Of a stretch of DNA of 64,000 nt, positions 21,809 to 32,767 are shown one piece after another. Made by a program: the position numbers and the translations under genes. Position 1 is the first letter of the stretch. Each line of letters starts with the position of its first letter. Source of the DNA: Orthosia cruda (lineage: Eukaryota; Arthropoda; Insecta; Lepidoptera; Noctuidae); the NCBI GenBank assembly GCA_964057195.1, contig OZ059827.1, forward strand, positions 46,483,245 to 46,547,244. Reading direction: 5' to 3'. Below the pieces are notes generated by a model. The model was not told the origin of the DNA. It did no database searches and saw only the letters and a list, made by a program, of their open reading frames with translations.

Positions 21809-22274
21809 GTTGTAAAAGAGACTGACAAGAAATAAAAATTGGGATGGTCATTGATCAATGGTCGTTTTCAGAACATTTACCTTATATACCAGTACCATTA
21901 GAACACATTATTACTAGGTATACCTAACCATTAGTAATCATAGTACCTATTTATGAATCACAGTCCACTATCAAGCTAAATGGATGTAAACTGCAAATAT
22001 TTGTATGATGTATGTAGGAAACATGAATGATTTCAATACATTATGATTAGTATGAGTAATCACTATGAAACTCTGTCACTTTAGTTAATTCATCTGATAC
22101 TACGTGAGCAGGTGTAGTTGCGTGAATATTTTGTACTAGTGTTACAGAGAATCAATGAATAGACAAATAGAACGGCCTAAATAGAGATAGGTCAACGGTC
22201 ATGTTTCGGTTTATATGAAATTCAGAGTCTACGACCGTTAGCTGGCTACCTTTGTACCTTTTTTTTATTTGGGT
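21809..22274. other. No recognised feature
   Basis: AT-rich, nothing supported. Confidence 0.4.
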
Positions 22275-22526
22275 CAATCCCACCGCACTACTCCGAAACC
22301 GCTGCAACTCCTGAAAGCCAGAATCAACAGTGGCGACCACCAGAAGAGCGCTAAGGCAATGAAGCTCGATGAAATCCCGGAGAATGAATTTAACTTTCTT
22401 GGATCTCACAACGAAACTAATCAGAAAAGTATAACGGAGGTATAGAAAAAAAACAGAAATGCCACTTCCTTCAATATCATGCAGGAGCCAGAACAAACAA
22501 GGTCAATAAGTACAAAGAGTCGTTTC
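22275..22526 (+). repeat. Unnamed coding-like repeat, copy 2
   Basis: One plus frame is open for about 58 codons and includes LQLLKARINSGDHQKSAKAM then KLDEIPENEF, ending at a TAG. The copy at 47883..48130 is very similar, with many third-position differences, which points to a once-coding sequence. I do not recognise the protein. A minus-strand 114-codon frame overlapping it is probably a shadow. Confidence 0.6.
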
Positions 22527-22794
22527 CAATTATAGGTACATATAGGGCAAAAACGCTTGAACGCACGGAAATTTGTTCTATTTTCTACAAGGTCCGTATA
22601 CTAAATAAGTCTGGAGCCTGCAGCCTGTACATTATCCAACATATTATAGCGTCCATTCTGTCAAAGAATAGACTCCCATAAGATAGGATGTGCAGATTGT
22701 ACATATTCGCAGTCAGTTGTAGAACATTGACATAATGCCAAGCAAAATAATTTACTTTTTAAGTTACCATATCCTGTGAGAAATAAGGCATCAC
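22527..22794. other. No recognised feature
   Basis: Nothing supported. Confidence 0.35.
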
Positions 22795-23180
22795 AATGAT
22801 TCACCTACACGCTCACGAACGGATGGAAAGATTTGGGTAAGGTGCGGCTCTTGATGTAGTTATCCCACCTACATTGCCATTCGGATTAAAGTTCCTCCCA
22901 GACGTCAGTCTGTGGTTTAAATTATCTAGGGATTTTAACACGGTCACTTTTCGTTAAAAATTCGGCATTCATGGTCTCTCGTGCGGAATAGTACATTGCA
23001 GCACATCGCTGCACTTCAAGATCGACCGGAAGCATGCCAGTATCAGTACTAACTGTTCTACTGGCTTTGCATAAGAATATCAAAGCTAGATGCTGACTTT
23101 GCAGTAATTTACGTCGTGCCACCCCTATGGTGTTCCTATGGGCCCAAGCAGGTACCCCGTAGCACATACAACCCAAATAA
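22795..23180 (-). mobile_element. R1-like LINE ORF2 fragment
   Basis: The minus frame reads YGVPAWAHRNTIGVARRKLL, then CKASRTVSTDTGMLPVDLEV, the R1-clade segment following the RT domain. It continues after a stop into a WQCRWDNYIKSR-like stretch, also typical. It covers the same part of the protein as 6090..6300, on the other strand. Confidence 0.8.
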
Positions 23181-23244
23181 TTAGCCCATAAATAGTCATT
23201 AAAGTTAAAATGACAGCTTATCTTTGTGCCCGTTAGCTAGTTCT

Positions 23245-23300
23245 CTATTTCAGCCGAAAGACGTCCACTTCTGAATATAATGCCTACTTGTTAGCATGTA
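23245..23300 (-). mobile_element. RTE-like LINE terminal fragment
   Basis: TTTCAGCCGAAAGACGTCC and CTTCTGAATATAATGCCTA are the reverse complement of the last 50 bp of the RTE-like 3' end. Confidence 0.5.
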
Positions 23301-23849
23301 ATCTACATCAAACTTGATCTATTATTATCTCAGGCCAACGACCTTTTTTTTTGACAGGCCAACGACCTGTCTTTTCCTTTTTCGCTGAACTCCGTTTTCT
23401 GCTAGAGCGGGCAAATCTTTTCAGTAGGAGTTAAGCTCGTCTCACCATCTTCTCCTTGGACCAATTTGATTGTATTAGCATATTTATAACCTGGCATTGA
23501 AACAGATATTTCCCTTCATTTATGCTTGATCCATATAAATATGTAAACTAAATGATATCGCGATAAGACTAAAAGCCACTTCCTCCGATATATTTTCAAA
23601 GAATAATGTCCAATTAAAATAAAGCTTGCTAAGTGACAAATGAAGTTTTATGAACATCTCATTTAACGATGACTTCTCAGTAGCCTGCGTAAAATTATTA
23701 TTTCCTGCCTATTACTGCAGATTATCCTGCCTTGGCAAATGAAAATGTCAAGCCAGTTGGTGATCGTAAAATTATTCCAAATAGTAGCAGTAAAACACTT
23801 AGATTTACTAGGACAACGAGTTAGGAATAAGAGCATCGTATTATACATT
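23301..23849. other. No gene; short direct repeat
   Basis: CAGGCCAACGACCT occurs twice, at 23332 and 23356, separated by a T run. Otherwise unassigned. Confidence 0.4.
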
Positions 23850-24125
23850 TAAGTATTGTAGGTTGTGAGTTCAAACCCAGACAGACACCTTACTTTGTTT
23901 AAATTATTTCATCACCACTGCTCTTAAAACGGTGAAGGAAAACATCGTGGGGAAACTGGTATGTCCTAGAACCAAAAATTCGAAGACGTGTGACATTCAC
24001 CAACCCGCACTGGGCCTTGTGGTGGATTAAGTCCTATTACCTCTCTCTGTGAGAGAGGTAATAGGACTCACAGAGAGTATGCCTGTGTCCCAGCAGTGAG
24101 AACATTATGAGGCTGATGATTATAC
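23850..24125 (+). mobile_element. tRNA-headed SINE with internal palindrome
   Basis: Starts within the B box (GTGAGTTCAAACCCAG), includes AAAACGGTGAAGGAAAACAT and ends CCCAGCAGTGAGAACATTAT plus GAGGCTGATGATTATA. Its 3' part carries the snap-back palindrome at 24030..24068, absent from other copies. Confidence 0.75.
24030..24068. repeat. Perfect 18-bp inverted repeat, 3-nt loop
   Basis: AGTCCTATTACCTCTCTC at 24030..24047 and its exact reverse complement at 24051..24068, loop TGT. Confidence 0.9.
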
Positions 24126-24202
24126 AATTGATGTTGAGAATCAAGACTCATTAAAATTTACAATAATAACTAGTTATCGTTTGTGACAGCTCGTAGCTAT
24201 AA

Positions 24203-24524
24203 ATAATAACAGCCGCAAAACTCGATCTTCAAGGTTAAGCAACACTTGCCGAGGTTGGTCCATGGAATGGTGACCATCTTTACATAGCGAGTTTCTTCCG
24301 TGCCTCGGAAAGGACGTGAAGCCTTTGGTCCCGGCTGTCATTTTAAAATTATTGACAGTCGTTACGGGTAGTTAGAAGAGAGATCTGACACCAGTCTAGC
24401 CAAGAGGTATCGTGTTACCCAGTTACTGGGTTGTGGAGGTCAGATAGGCACTGATACTCAGCTGAATCCGATTAGACTGGAAGCCGACCCCAACATAGTT
24501 GGGAAAAGGCTAGGCAGATGATGA
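24203..24524 (+). mobile_element. 5S rRNA-headed SINE, nearly complete
   Basis: The head CTCGATCTTCAAGGTTAAGC and TGGTCCATGGAATGGTGACC matches 5S rRNA around its A box and C box. The body has TTGACAGTCGTTACGGGTAG and ACCCAGTTACTGGGTTGTGG, then ACTCAGCTGAATCCGATTAG. The 3' end is GGCTAGGCAGATGATGA. It fits the HaSE3 description (5S-derived SINE of noctuids). Confidence 0.8.
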
Positions 24525-25604
24525 ATTAGTTATCACTTCATATTAAGTTTTGTAAAATATTAATTAAATAAAGGGAAGTTTAATTATTAGGGGACAAATT
24601 GTTTTGATAAAAAGGGTTAAGCAAAACATCCAGAGACATTGAAGGAAAGGGGTCTCTCCCTTTACTAACTTTCCGGTCTCTACCTTTGTTCATTAGTGCA
24701 ACCATCTAGATTGATAAAAAAATATGATCTGATATTTCTTGCAGTCATGAAAGTTGCATTTTGCTGTTCCTTCCATCTTTTAAGAAAACTAGAAACGTAG
24801 GTTTTAGCTTGCAATATAAGATAGAAAATAACTCCATAATTTTATAGTATTGTTTTAATTCTGAATACAAATATTAATAAAAGCTGATAGAATGATAGAG
24901 ATAGGATAATGATAGGTAGACTGTTTGTTAGAATATAATCCATGAGATTTCTTAGTAGGTGTTTGTTTTCTCGCCCTTGTTTAGGTTTCCGTACCTGTTC
25001 TGAACCAAAACGTTCCGTTCCCTGTTTTTTTTTTTTATTTTGTTGCAGTCAGCTCGCTGTCATCGATTTGGCGGGTTGTGATTGAGTTCACAGCTGACAC
25101 CAGACTGGAAATTTGTTTTTTGACATGGCTGGGCGTGATCCGTGGGTCTCGATTTTGAATATATTCTTATTGTTACAATAAGTTAATCAACCCATCAGTA
25201 TTGAAAATTACGGTCGCCATTCGCGATTGGTATTGTGCTCCGCCCGTGCAGGTGTATTTGTGTGTATTTCGCGAGCAGCGAGGTTTTAGTTGACGGGAGC
25301 GTGTCTAGCCGTCTGGCAGAAATACCACTAGTCCATGCCTGTGTCCCTCCTACATTTATTATATATATTTTCCCTATAACCCTCGACCGAACACGGGACC
25401 AGGAGACCACCACGAGGACAAGGGTTAGTGTATTTGTAACTGTAATACATTCACTTTTCACCTGTCAGCCAGGAACCAGTATCGCTAAAGAACAAACCCC
25501 TAGATACCGACGCCACGTACCGTGGTTTCGCGGGTATAGACCTGATAGGATCCAAGAGTCGCAGCATTGCTATGGGCCCCAGTGTTCGGCTCTTGACTTT
25601 GTGA
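24525..25604. other. Unassigned; long open frame without recognisable domain
   Basis: A 149-codon plus frame at 25235..25684 and an 88-codon minus frame overlap. Neither shows a domain, and the former runs into a known repeat. The 25.0-25.5 kb part is less AT-rich than its surroundings and could be an old LTR or exon; I cannot show either. Confidence 0.35.
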
Positions 25605-25880
25605 TCCGCAGGCCTGTATTCAACAGTACCCAAAGGGCAAAAATGGGACAGACAGACAAACAGTGGAGTCTTAGTAATAACTAAGACTCCACTGTTTGTC
25701 TGTCTGTCACTAGGCTGTTTCTCATAAACCGTTGCTGCTTTAACAACAAATACTAAAAAAAGATTAAAATAAATATTTCCACTTAGATGTCCCATACTTC
25801 AAACGTGTTTTTTTGCCGCTTTTTGCAATAATGGTACGGAACCATTCGTGCGCGAGTCCGACTCACACTTGTTTTCTTAA
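25605..25880 (+). repeat. Moth repeat (GGTTCCGT family) with palindrome
   Basis: It contains ACTAAGACTCCACTGTTTG, TAACAACAAATACTAAAAAA and AATGGTACGGAACC, then GCGCGAGTCCGACTC. I recognise this order from a widespread lepidopteran repeat. The left part is replaced by an inverted copy of the middle (25647..25708). Confidence 0.65.
25647..25708. repeat. Perfect 29-bp inverted repeat, 4-nt loop
   Basis: The arm at 25647..25675, starting GACAGACAGACAAACAGTGG, is the exact reverse complement of 25680..25708. The loop is AATA. Confidence 0.9.
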
Positions 25881-26156
25881 TGTATCTAGATATAAAAATG
25901 CAATAAAACTAAGATAACAGGACATAGTGCGGTATTAAATTGTAAACGCATTGCTGGCACGATCACAAAAATACATTAATTTATGTTGTTTGAAAGACGA
26001 AAAAATACGACTTGCTATCAAAATTTTATAGGATCAATGCACTTGACTATAATTTGACCAACGACCCTGAAGCTGAAATCAGTGACGACAAATTTTATAA
26101 ATATCTAGACAAAGTCTGAAAAATGACCGAACTCAATTTGCTACGGAAAGGGGAAT

Positions 26157-26370
26157 ATTGCTCGCAGAACGGATGGCGGAAAGGTTTTGGAAGATCCCTG
26201 CGGCGTACGTTGGAAGGCCTCTCACAAGGTGGACCGATGACCTGATGAAGTTCGCTCGATTCTGCAGGGTACGAGAAGCACACGATACCGGTCAATGTGG
26301 TGACGCTTGGGGGAGGCTTATGTAGAGCAGTTGATCCTCCAAGTCTATTCAGTCTTTCGGCTAAAATGAT
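26157..26370 (+). mobile_element. RTE-like LINE 3' end
   Basis: GCTCGCAGAACGGATGGCGG, TTGGAAGGCCTCTCACAAGG and GGTCAATGTGGTGACGCTTG, ending TTTCGGCTAAAATGA. About 17 extra bases split the terminal block. Confidence 0.75.
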
Positions 26371-26809
26371 TCCTGAAAATGTTCTTGATTTTGGTCGCTC
26401 TCAAACTCTAAAGTTAAATATTGGTAAAGAGATATGATGGTGTTTATTTCAATTTAATAAGTTAATATTATTATTGCACGCTTCAGAATCGACAGGAAAA
26501 GCCAGGTAAATGCTTGGTACGATGTTTCTCCTTAATCTTCTTCAAGCAATTCACTTGATTACTGTACAACCAACGAGGAAAACCAAATCACTATCCCGCG
26601 TATTAATCTTTTGCTCCTAACAATTATTTTCCCCCGCAAATCTCGCACGCAACTAAACAGCTTTATCTATTTACTTATGTTATATCACAACAAAAAGAAG
26701 AGGTAAGAAGGTCCACTTTGATCTCTAGAAAAAGGCATATCACTATCAGTGATTACAATTGCCAAAAGTCTAAAGTATTTGGGATTAACTACGTGATTTT
26801 ATTTGTAGA
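26371..26809. other. No recognised feature
   Basis: CTCTAGAAAAAGGCATAT (26723) recurs at 55502. The two flanks share nothing else obvious. Confidence 0.35.
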
Positions 26810-28136
26810 GTATGGCAGACAAGAACTTGGCCATCGGAATGGACTCAAACAGTCTTCACCCCTTTACATAATAAAGGCTCCAAAAAGAATTGTAACAACT
26901 ATAGCCTTATTGCACTGATATCCCACGCCAGAAAAATCTTGTTAAATATTCTAAATGAGCGGCTGAAGGAGTATCTGTCCAAAGACATCACACCAGAACA
27001 GGCTGGATTTGTGCAGGGAAATGGTACACGGGAACAGATTCTTATTGTTCGCCAGATTATTGAAAAAGCTCGTGAATTCAAAAAGCCAACATACATCTGT
27101 TTTGTTGATTTCTCCTGGCCAATCTTGTGTAAAACTTTACTTGTCATGGGCACGCCCTAACACCTACTTCATCTTCTGAGGAGGTTGTGCGAAAAAAGCA
27201 CAGCCTCGGTACGAACAGATAACATCCTGTCCAGTAAATGCCACCCCAGTGCAGGTGTCCACCAAGGATGTATTATATCGCCGCTCTTATTTAATATCTA
27301 CACAGAGCTTATAATGCGTATAACTTTGGAACATTGGACAGATGGGTTTACGGTTTTTGGCTACAACATTGCGAATTTGCGCTACGCAGATGACACCACT
27401 CTTTTAGCATCTAGTGCTCGCCATATGGAAGAACTCCCACGCAAAATGAAACAAGTGAGCCTTGAATTCAGATTAAAGATTAATCGCAGCAAGACCAACG
27501 TGATGATTGTGAACCGTGCTAACAATAATTCGCCAGAAGTTACTCAGATCGCGAACTGCGACGTAGTGCAATCGAAACTCGAATAACGGCAGCTGTATTG
27601 ATGAGATAAAGAGGCGTATGGCGATAAAAATAACTACAATGGACAAAATGAATAAAATATGGAGGAACAGAGCCATCACCAAAGCCACGCTGACCAGGCT
27701 CGTGCGCACTTTAATTTTACCCATATTTGTGTATGCTGCAGAAACGTGGACGCTGCAGGAGGTGGAAAGAAAAAAGATAGACGCTCTGGAGATGTGATGC
27801 TGGAGAAGAATGCTCGGAGTGTCATGGAACGATTTCCGCACAAATGTCTTGATACTCCAAAACCCCTACATCAAGCTGCATTTGTGCGCAATAGTTCAGT
27901 TCCAAGTCTCACTTTCTTCGGACACGTTTCAAAGCGAGACAGTCAGTCCATAGAGCGATCAGTCGTCCAAGGAAAAATGGACGACACTAGACCGCGTGGT
28001 AGGTCACCCATGCGATGGACTAACTAGATCAAGTCTGCTGTGGGCGGTCCCATGCACGAATGTACCCGGACAACTTCTAATCGGGAAAGGTGTCGAGACA
28101 TTGTGACAAGCATTACATCTAACGCATATAATATTT
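26810..28136 (+). mobile_element. Broken LINE with reverse-transcriptase domain
   Basis: This is the longest LINE remnant here. In frame with 26939 it encodes RT segments: ALISHARKILLNILNERLKE, ITPEQAGFVQGNGTREQI, then FVDFS. The first catalytic Asp motif (KAFD) that should follow is deleted. After an in-frame TAA (27158..27160) the same frame continues with AGVHQGCIISPLLFNIY and the catalytic LRYADDTTLL; YADD is at 27383..27394. A stop at 27584 and shifts then break the thumb/C-terminal part (MDKMNKIWRNRAITKA, AAETWTLQEVERKK, CWRRMLGVSWN, then RSPMRW). The endonuclease is absent. The clade is RTE-like by C-terminal style, not certain. Confidence 0.85.
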
Positions 28137-28179
28137 CATGACGTTAATCGTTAAACGATAATCGTTATTGTTCGTTCTA

Positions 28180-28320
28180 GGACCCAAGGGCATGCCGCGA
28201 CGACCCACAGCGACGTCATGCCGCGGCACGGTGCCTTGCACGTTGTGTCGCTGCCGCGCCAGGCCACGGCGCACTCACTCGGCAGTTCTATTGATGTTTC
28301 GCTGTCACTAAGTTCACACG
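28180..28320. other. CpG-rich segment
   Basis: A GC-rich block rich in CpG (GCATGCCGCGACGACCCAC, CGCTGCCGCGCCAGGCCACG) directly follows the LINE end. It could be a host promoter or first exon, or part of another element. No start codon with donor was found that I trust. Confidence 0.25.
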
Positions 28321-28639
28321 TAACAGTGAAAAAAATTATTGAAATATCGATGTTGAATTGTTAATTTCGTTAGTGGTAGCACGTCCCGTTCTCTGGGACT
28401 TCAGAGACAACAATTGGAAAACAGAAAATAAACCGTACACGGTACCGAGCCGTTCCACGCTGACGGACGGCGTCGCAACGCCACTGTGGTGATGTGTAAT
28501 GTACGTTCTTCTCCTTAGAGGCCTACTGACGCTTGCAAATGTGCAACTAGCTTCATCTTTTTCTTGACAAGTCAAAAGTATATTATAAATGGTTTAAATA
28601 AAATAAATTATTTTGAGTTGGAGTTAAATTTTTGTCCAA
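28321..28639. other. No recognised feature
   Basis: Contains AATAAAATAAA near 28598 but no gene ends there that I can show. Confidence 0.35.
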
Positions 28640-28735
28640 TGGATGCGAGACGCTCGGAATCGGTCAATGTGGTGACGCCTGCGGGAGGCCCATGTCCAGC
28701 AGTGGACGTTTTCCGGCTGAAATGATGATGATGAG
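28640..28735 (+). mobile_element. RTE-like LINE terminal fragment
   Basis: ATGGATGCGAGACGCTCGGA to CAGTGGACGTTTTCCGGCTG, then AAATGATGATGATGA. Only the last 95 bp of the element. Confidence 0.75.
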
Positions 28736-29103
28736 TTTGCTTGGATGGTGACTTCCAAAAATCACCACCTGTGTCACATAATATCAGTTTAAAACAAAAT
28801 ATTCCGTATTCTAATCAGTACACAATCCGATTTGTTTTGTGAACCTTCTCCATACATCTCTTTATTAACTTCTCGTTCCAGTCACGCAACAGTGTCAGCT
28901 AGATCACTCGCGATAGACGTACCGTGCCTACGCTTTGTTAGCTAGAGGAAATCACTTCAGTAATGAAATAGCTTGCCTATATTAAGCGTTTGACGCTGAG
29001 AGTGTTGGGTACACAGTTTAATAGCGATTTTAGCGATATTTGCAGGGTTTGCTTAGGGAATATAGGGTATGGTAGATTGAGGCGGTTTTTTTACTGACAT
29101 AAT

Positions 29104-29237
29104 ACCGATATGGTCCGATGACCTGATTAAGGCTGCGGTAATCCGCTAGATGCAAGTCGCACAGGACCGATCAGTATGGCAACACCTGGGGTAAGCCTAT
29201 ATCCAGCAGTGGATTTCTTTTGGCTGTTATGATGATT
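29104..29237 (+). mobile_element. RTE-like LINE 3' end
   Basis: GGTCCGATGACCTGATTAAG through ACCGATCAGTATGGCAACAC to CCAGCAGTGGATTTC and ATGATGATTAA. Confidence 0.7.
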
Positions 29238-29239
29238 AA

Positions 29240-29436
29240 TAAAGAAGAGTACCTGGGCGACCGAGCTCATCTCGGGTGAATACAGAGAAAACAACGTTTT
29301 CTAAAAAATAAAACCTAGCTAGATCGATTTATCGCCCCCTGCATACTAAATACCATTGAAATCGTTGGAGCCGTTTCCGAGATTTAGATTATATATATAA
29401 AAGAATCGCTCGTTTAAATTTATTAGATAGATACAA
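29240..29436 (+). repeat. Interspersed moth repeat
   Basis: Phrases ACCTGGGCGACCGAGCTCAT, AAAACAACGTTTTCTAAAAA and CCTAGCTAGATCGATTTATC, with a TATATATA run near the end. I recognise this order from other moth genomes but have no family name. Confidence 0.45.
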
Positions 29437-30044
29437 GGTTTAGATCATAGCTTGCAAATTGATGGGGCGCACCCCACTTAGAGAGTGACACAAGAATGGC
29501 GGTTCCAAAAATAACCTGGCGTTCGGCATTTTCTACCAGTCAACCTTTGAGTGATGCAGAGACAAGATACTTAACGTTGTGATACAAGTGTTGGTATTAG
29601 CACGGGCCTAAATGTAACAAAATCAAGTTACTTAACGTTGTCATTGTGTACAAACGATTATATTATACCACAATTTTTTATACCACTTTGGTTTTGTGAG
29701 TTGGGAAAGCTTCCTACCTCATGGTAAAAGTTGAGAAATACTGCTATGTAGGTATCACTTTCTGATGGACATCCATGTAACATTTAATTCCGAGAACGGA
29801 GTAGAAGTACAGTAATCGGTGCCCAAAATGTCTGCTGATTGAAATAATGCTATGTAAATTTATGATTTAATTGAAATAAAGCGATGTAAATCATTTTGGC
29901 AATCACTTGACACTTGAAAATATCTACTTCTCAATTGAATTGAGAAGTGGACTAGCCGATCTTCAAGTCATTAAACATGACATGCACTAAGTATAAATAA
30001 AAAAAAAATCTTAAGCGTTCAATGAAAACTCTGTGTGCATCAAA
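29437..30044. other. No gene; short palindrome
   Basis: An 11-bp inverted repeat ACTTCTCAATT / AATTGAGAAGT with a single central base lies at 29926..29948. Confidence 0.4.
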
Positions 30045-30098
30045 CTGAGGGTCTTTAAGTCAAGAGTGGTTACTTGTAGGCAAGCATAAATCAAAAAA
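30045..30098 (+). mobile_element. CR1-like LINE coding remnant
   Basis: GGTCTTTAAGTCAAGAGTGG then TTACTTGTAGGCAAGC matches the VFKSRVNxLLGK coding positions of 14045..14240. Confidence 0.5.
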
Positions 30099-30370
30099 TC
30101 AAAATCAAAATTTCTTTATTCAATTAGGTTAAGCCATTAAGGTTACACTAGTCGAAAATTCTTCCATACAAACGTAGTCTGGCGATTACTCCACTGTTTG
30201 ACCGTGTACGTTCAAAATAAAAAATGATATCAATTTGTCTCATCATTATCTAGCCCTGTAAGGAAACAGAAAAGTAAAAAAATACAATATTAGAAAGTTA
30301 TAAGCGTCGAAAGTTCCATATTTCAACACTAATTTTAACGCATCTTTGGGCGGAAATAAATACCATAAGA
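30099..30370 (-). mobile_element. LINE 3' end with (TTTTGA)n-type tail
   Basis: On the minus strand the sequence ends GAATAAAGAAATTTTGATTT and a further TTTTGA unit. This is the style of Jockey-group LINE tails in moths, with AATAAA just before the tail. The left limit is vague. Confidence 0.4.
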
Positions 30371-31084
30371 AGAAGGAAAATTGCTAAACGGCTTCCATAC
30401 AAGGATAGATTAGTAATTCAACAATGCAAATAATTTTATTTTGAAAATATACATTTAGTAGTTTTTTCATGATATCTAGACTCCCAAAGGTCTGTTCATA
30501 AAATTTCGCGCGCTCCTTTTCTTCCTAAATCATCATCCATTTCGCTACAAATTTGCAAAAGTGCTAATTCGTATGAGAACTAGTTTCTTACTGCTCATAA
30601 CAGCATCAATCTTTCGCACGTGTTGTCGGATGAGACAGCATGCTTTTTAACCCCGCGCACAAAATAGTTCGTGCCGTTGACTAGGGGAACCTTATACGGC
30701 ACTTTCGAACGTCATAAAAAATTAAATGTAATAAATGATTCTACCGTCCATACGGAAATGTAGCTTGTTATGGAGAAGAACGGACAAGAAACTCAAAACT
30801 TACTCTTTTAAAAAAAAAGAGTTTTACAAGTATTTGGTTACAATAATCTTGTTGTATATATGAGAAGGACGTAAAAAAAAACGCACTTAAAAGCGTCTAG
30901 AGTAAAACAAACAATTAAAAACATAATAAATAGGTAATTCAAAACAGGCGAAGGCAGCTAAGTTATGACCAATCCCAACTGATGGCGCCCGTTCACGACC
31001 ATGACACATGGATCGGCACCACTCAGCTCAACCATCATGAAGGGAAACGAATGAAAGTGAACATGTGTTGGACATGTGCCATAC
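30371..31084. other. No recognised feature
   Basis: Unassigned mixed sequence. Confidence 0.4.
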
Positions 31085-31146
31085 TTCACCGCCGTCCACA
31101 TCATCGCTTACCATCAGATGAGATAGAAGTCAAATGCGAGCCTATT
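31085..31146 (+). mobile_element. CR1-like LINE 3' terminus
   Basis: CATCATCGCTTACCATCAGA then GAGATAGAAGTCAAATGCGA, the terminal block only. Confidence 0.6.
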
Positions 31147-31213
31147 AACAGATTCTGAGTGCAGACTTGTGTTCTATAAAAACTTTATAAAACAATCTTA
31201 AAAAAATAAGTTC

Positions 31214-31453
31214 TAAAACTTAAACCCGACTACTGAAAAACCACGCTCTAAAAGCTAACTCTAACCACGCTCTGAAAACTATTCCATAGTGTTTAACCGT
31301 AACCATAGACGAAATTTAATACATTCTGCAAAGTGGCATATGTATACGGTTATCCTCTACGGAATAGTTTGCACATAACAATATCTGATGAGAATATTTT
31401 CTTGTTGCATACTTTTTAGAGCGTGGTTTTTCAGCAGTCGGGTTTTAGTTTTT
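31214..31453. mobile_element. TIR element, about 240 bp
   Basis: The left end AACCCGACTACTGAAAAACC then ACGCTCTAAAAG (31214..31254) recurs inverted at 31412..31453 with about two differences in 40. A further ACCACGCTCT copy sits just inside the left arm at 31264. A decayed relative lies at 39545..39660. Confidence 0.7.
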
Positions 31454-32269
31454 GACCTTTTTTTATTTAAAGTATTTTGGGGTTTTTGCAGAGCCACATC
31501 ATACTTTTTCTGTTCAGGGTTTGTTATTTTACAAGTATGCTGAGCTATGCTTTACATGTATGTATGTCTAGATAATGCATAAATTTTAAGAGTGGATTTT
31601 GCGAGGCCGTAGTCGGATAAAAATAGTATATTTGACTTTGACGGGATATACCTCGCAAACGTTACGCTTGACAAAAATATGATGTACCAAACCATTCCTT
31701 CATTTAAAAATCCCTGTTCAATGGCACCACACATGATGAGGTGGGGCAATTTTTTTTTTGGTCTTGTATGCATGCCTCCTAGAGGGCGCCATATACAATT
31801 TAATGTAACGACACATATTCTGTAACCGGCGGACAAACAAGACGCTTCCAACGCCACCTCATTTGTCAAATTATGATAAATAGTTTAGAAATTATGAGGG
31901 AACAGAAGAACATACACACGTACTTACCTACATAGACACATACCGGTCAAAAACATAACCTTCCCTTTTGATTCACCGTTGTTGGGTAAAAATACATAAT
32001 ACTGTATTTAAATTCCACAATTATTTGATAAACAAAATAAGTAACTACTTAAATGATCGTTTGCATAAATGGGCATAAATCATTCAAATAAGCCTTATTT
32101 AGTGAATATCAATCAGACATAAAAATCCTTTAAGGCGTGATTAGAATTTTAATGAAGACCTCCTTGTATAGAAAATAAATAGTTTATTTTAAAGAATAGG
32201 AATAATATTAAAGCCGCGCACCTAATACCTTTGTCTACATTACTTGAGGGTATAATTAGTTTGCAGGTA
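31454..32269. other. Unassigned; possible repeat
   Basis: Around 31775 the phrase AGAGGGCGCCATATAC resembles GGGCGCCATATAGT at 60089, so an old shared repeat is possible. No coding content recognised. Confidence 0.3.
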
Positions 32270-32425
32270 CTCCATCTACTCCGAGGTGGTCTTTTGAGAG
32301 GTCACGGGGTTTCTGCGTGCTGATGGTGATTACTGGGTTTTAGTGAGGTATAAATTCCACACTCGATGGTCTTTTACACGAAAGTCCAGGCGCCTTTTGA
32401 AGGTTTCCCCCCGTAAACAAAAAAA
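32270..32425 (+). mobile_element. R1-like LINE 3' UTR
   Basis: GGTCTTTTGAGAGGTCACGG, GGTTTTAGTGAGGTATAAAT, CACACTCGATGGTC and GTCCAGGCGCCTTTTGAAGG, ending in A7. Two related copies are at 40068..40248 (-) and 56230..56458 (+). Confidence 0.6.
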
Positions 32426-32488
32426 CAAGGTACTCAATCTCATTACATTAAATTATTCAATCCCATTACAATCTAAATTATTTTACAT

Positions 32489-32697
32489 CTAGCGGACGCC
32501 TCGCGGTTTCACCCGCGTAGTTCCCGTTCCCGTGGGAATAGAGGGATATAAAGTAGCGTATGTCACCCGGGGAAGGAGCTTCCCAAAAGTGAAAGAATTT
32601 TTAAAATCGGTCCAGTAGTTTTTAAGTTTATTCGTTACATATAAAAATACAAACATACAAAAATACAAATCTTTCCTCTGTATAATATTAGTATAGA
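32489..32697 (-). mobile_element. Non-autonomous Helitron (209 bp)
   Basis: On the minus strand it starts TCTATACTAATATTATACAG and ends in a hairpin CGCGGGTGAAACCGCG, then CCGCTAG (32489..32492). It has the same body as 17943..18154. No coding capacity. Confidence 0.85.
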
Positions 32698-32767
32698 AGT
32701 AGTATAACTTTATAGGTATAGTTATTAGTAATTAGTTAAGATTAAATTATTTACTGTTACTTCGAAA

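Noticed and set aside
22152..22496. 114-codon minus-strand frame
   Set aside because: It is antisense to the coding-like repeat at 22275..22526.
24220..24275. Possible 5S rRNA gene
   Set aside because: Only the central 5S-like part is present and it is fused to a SINE body.
25235..25684. 149-codon plus-strand frame
   Set aside because: It ends inside the palindrome of a known repeat, has no domain, and overlaps an equally long minus frame. Kept only as unassigned sequence.
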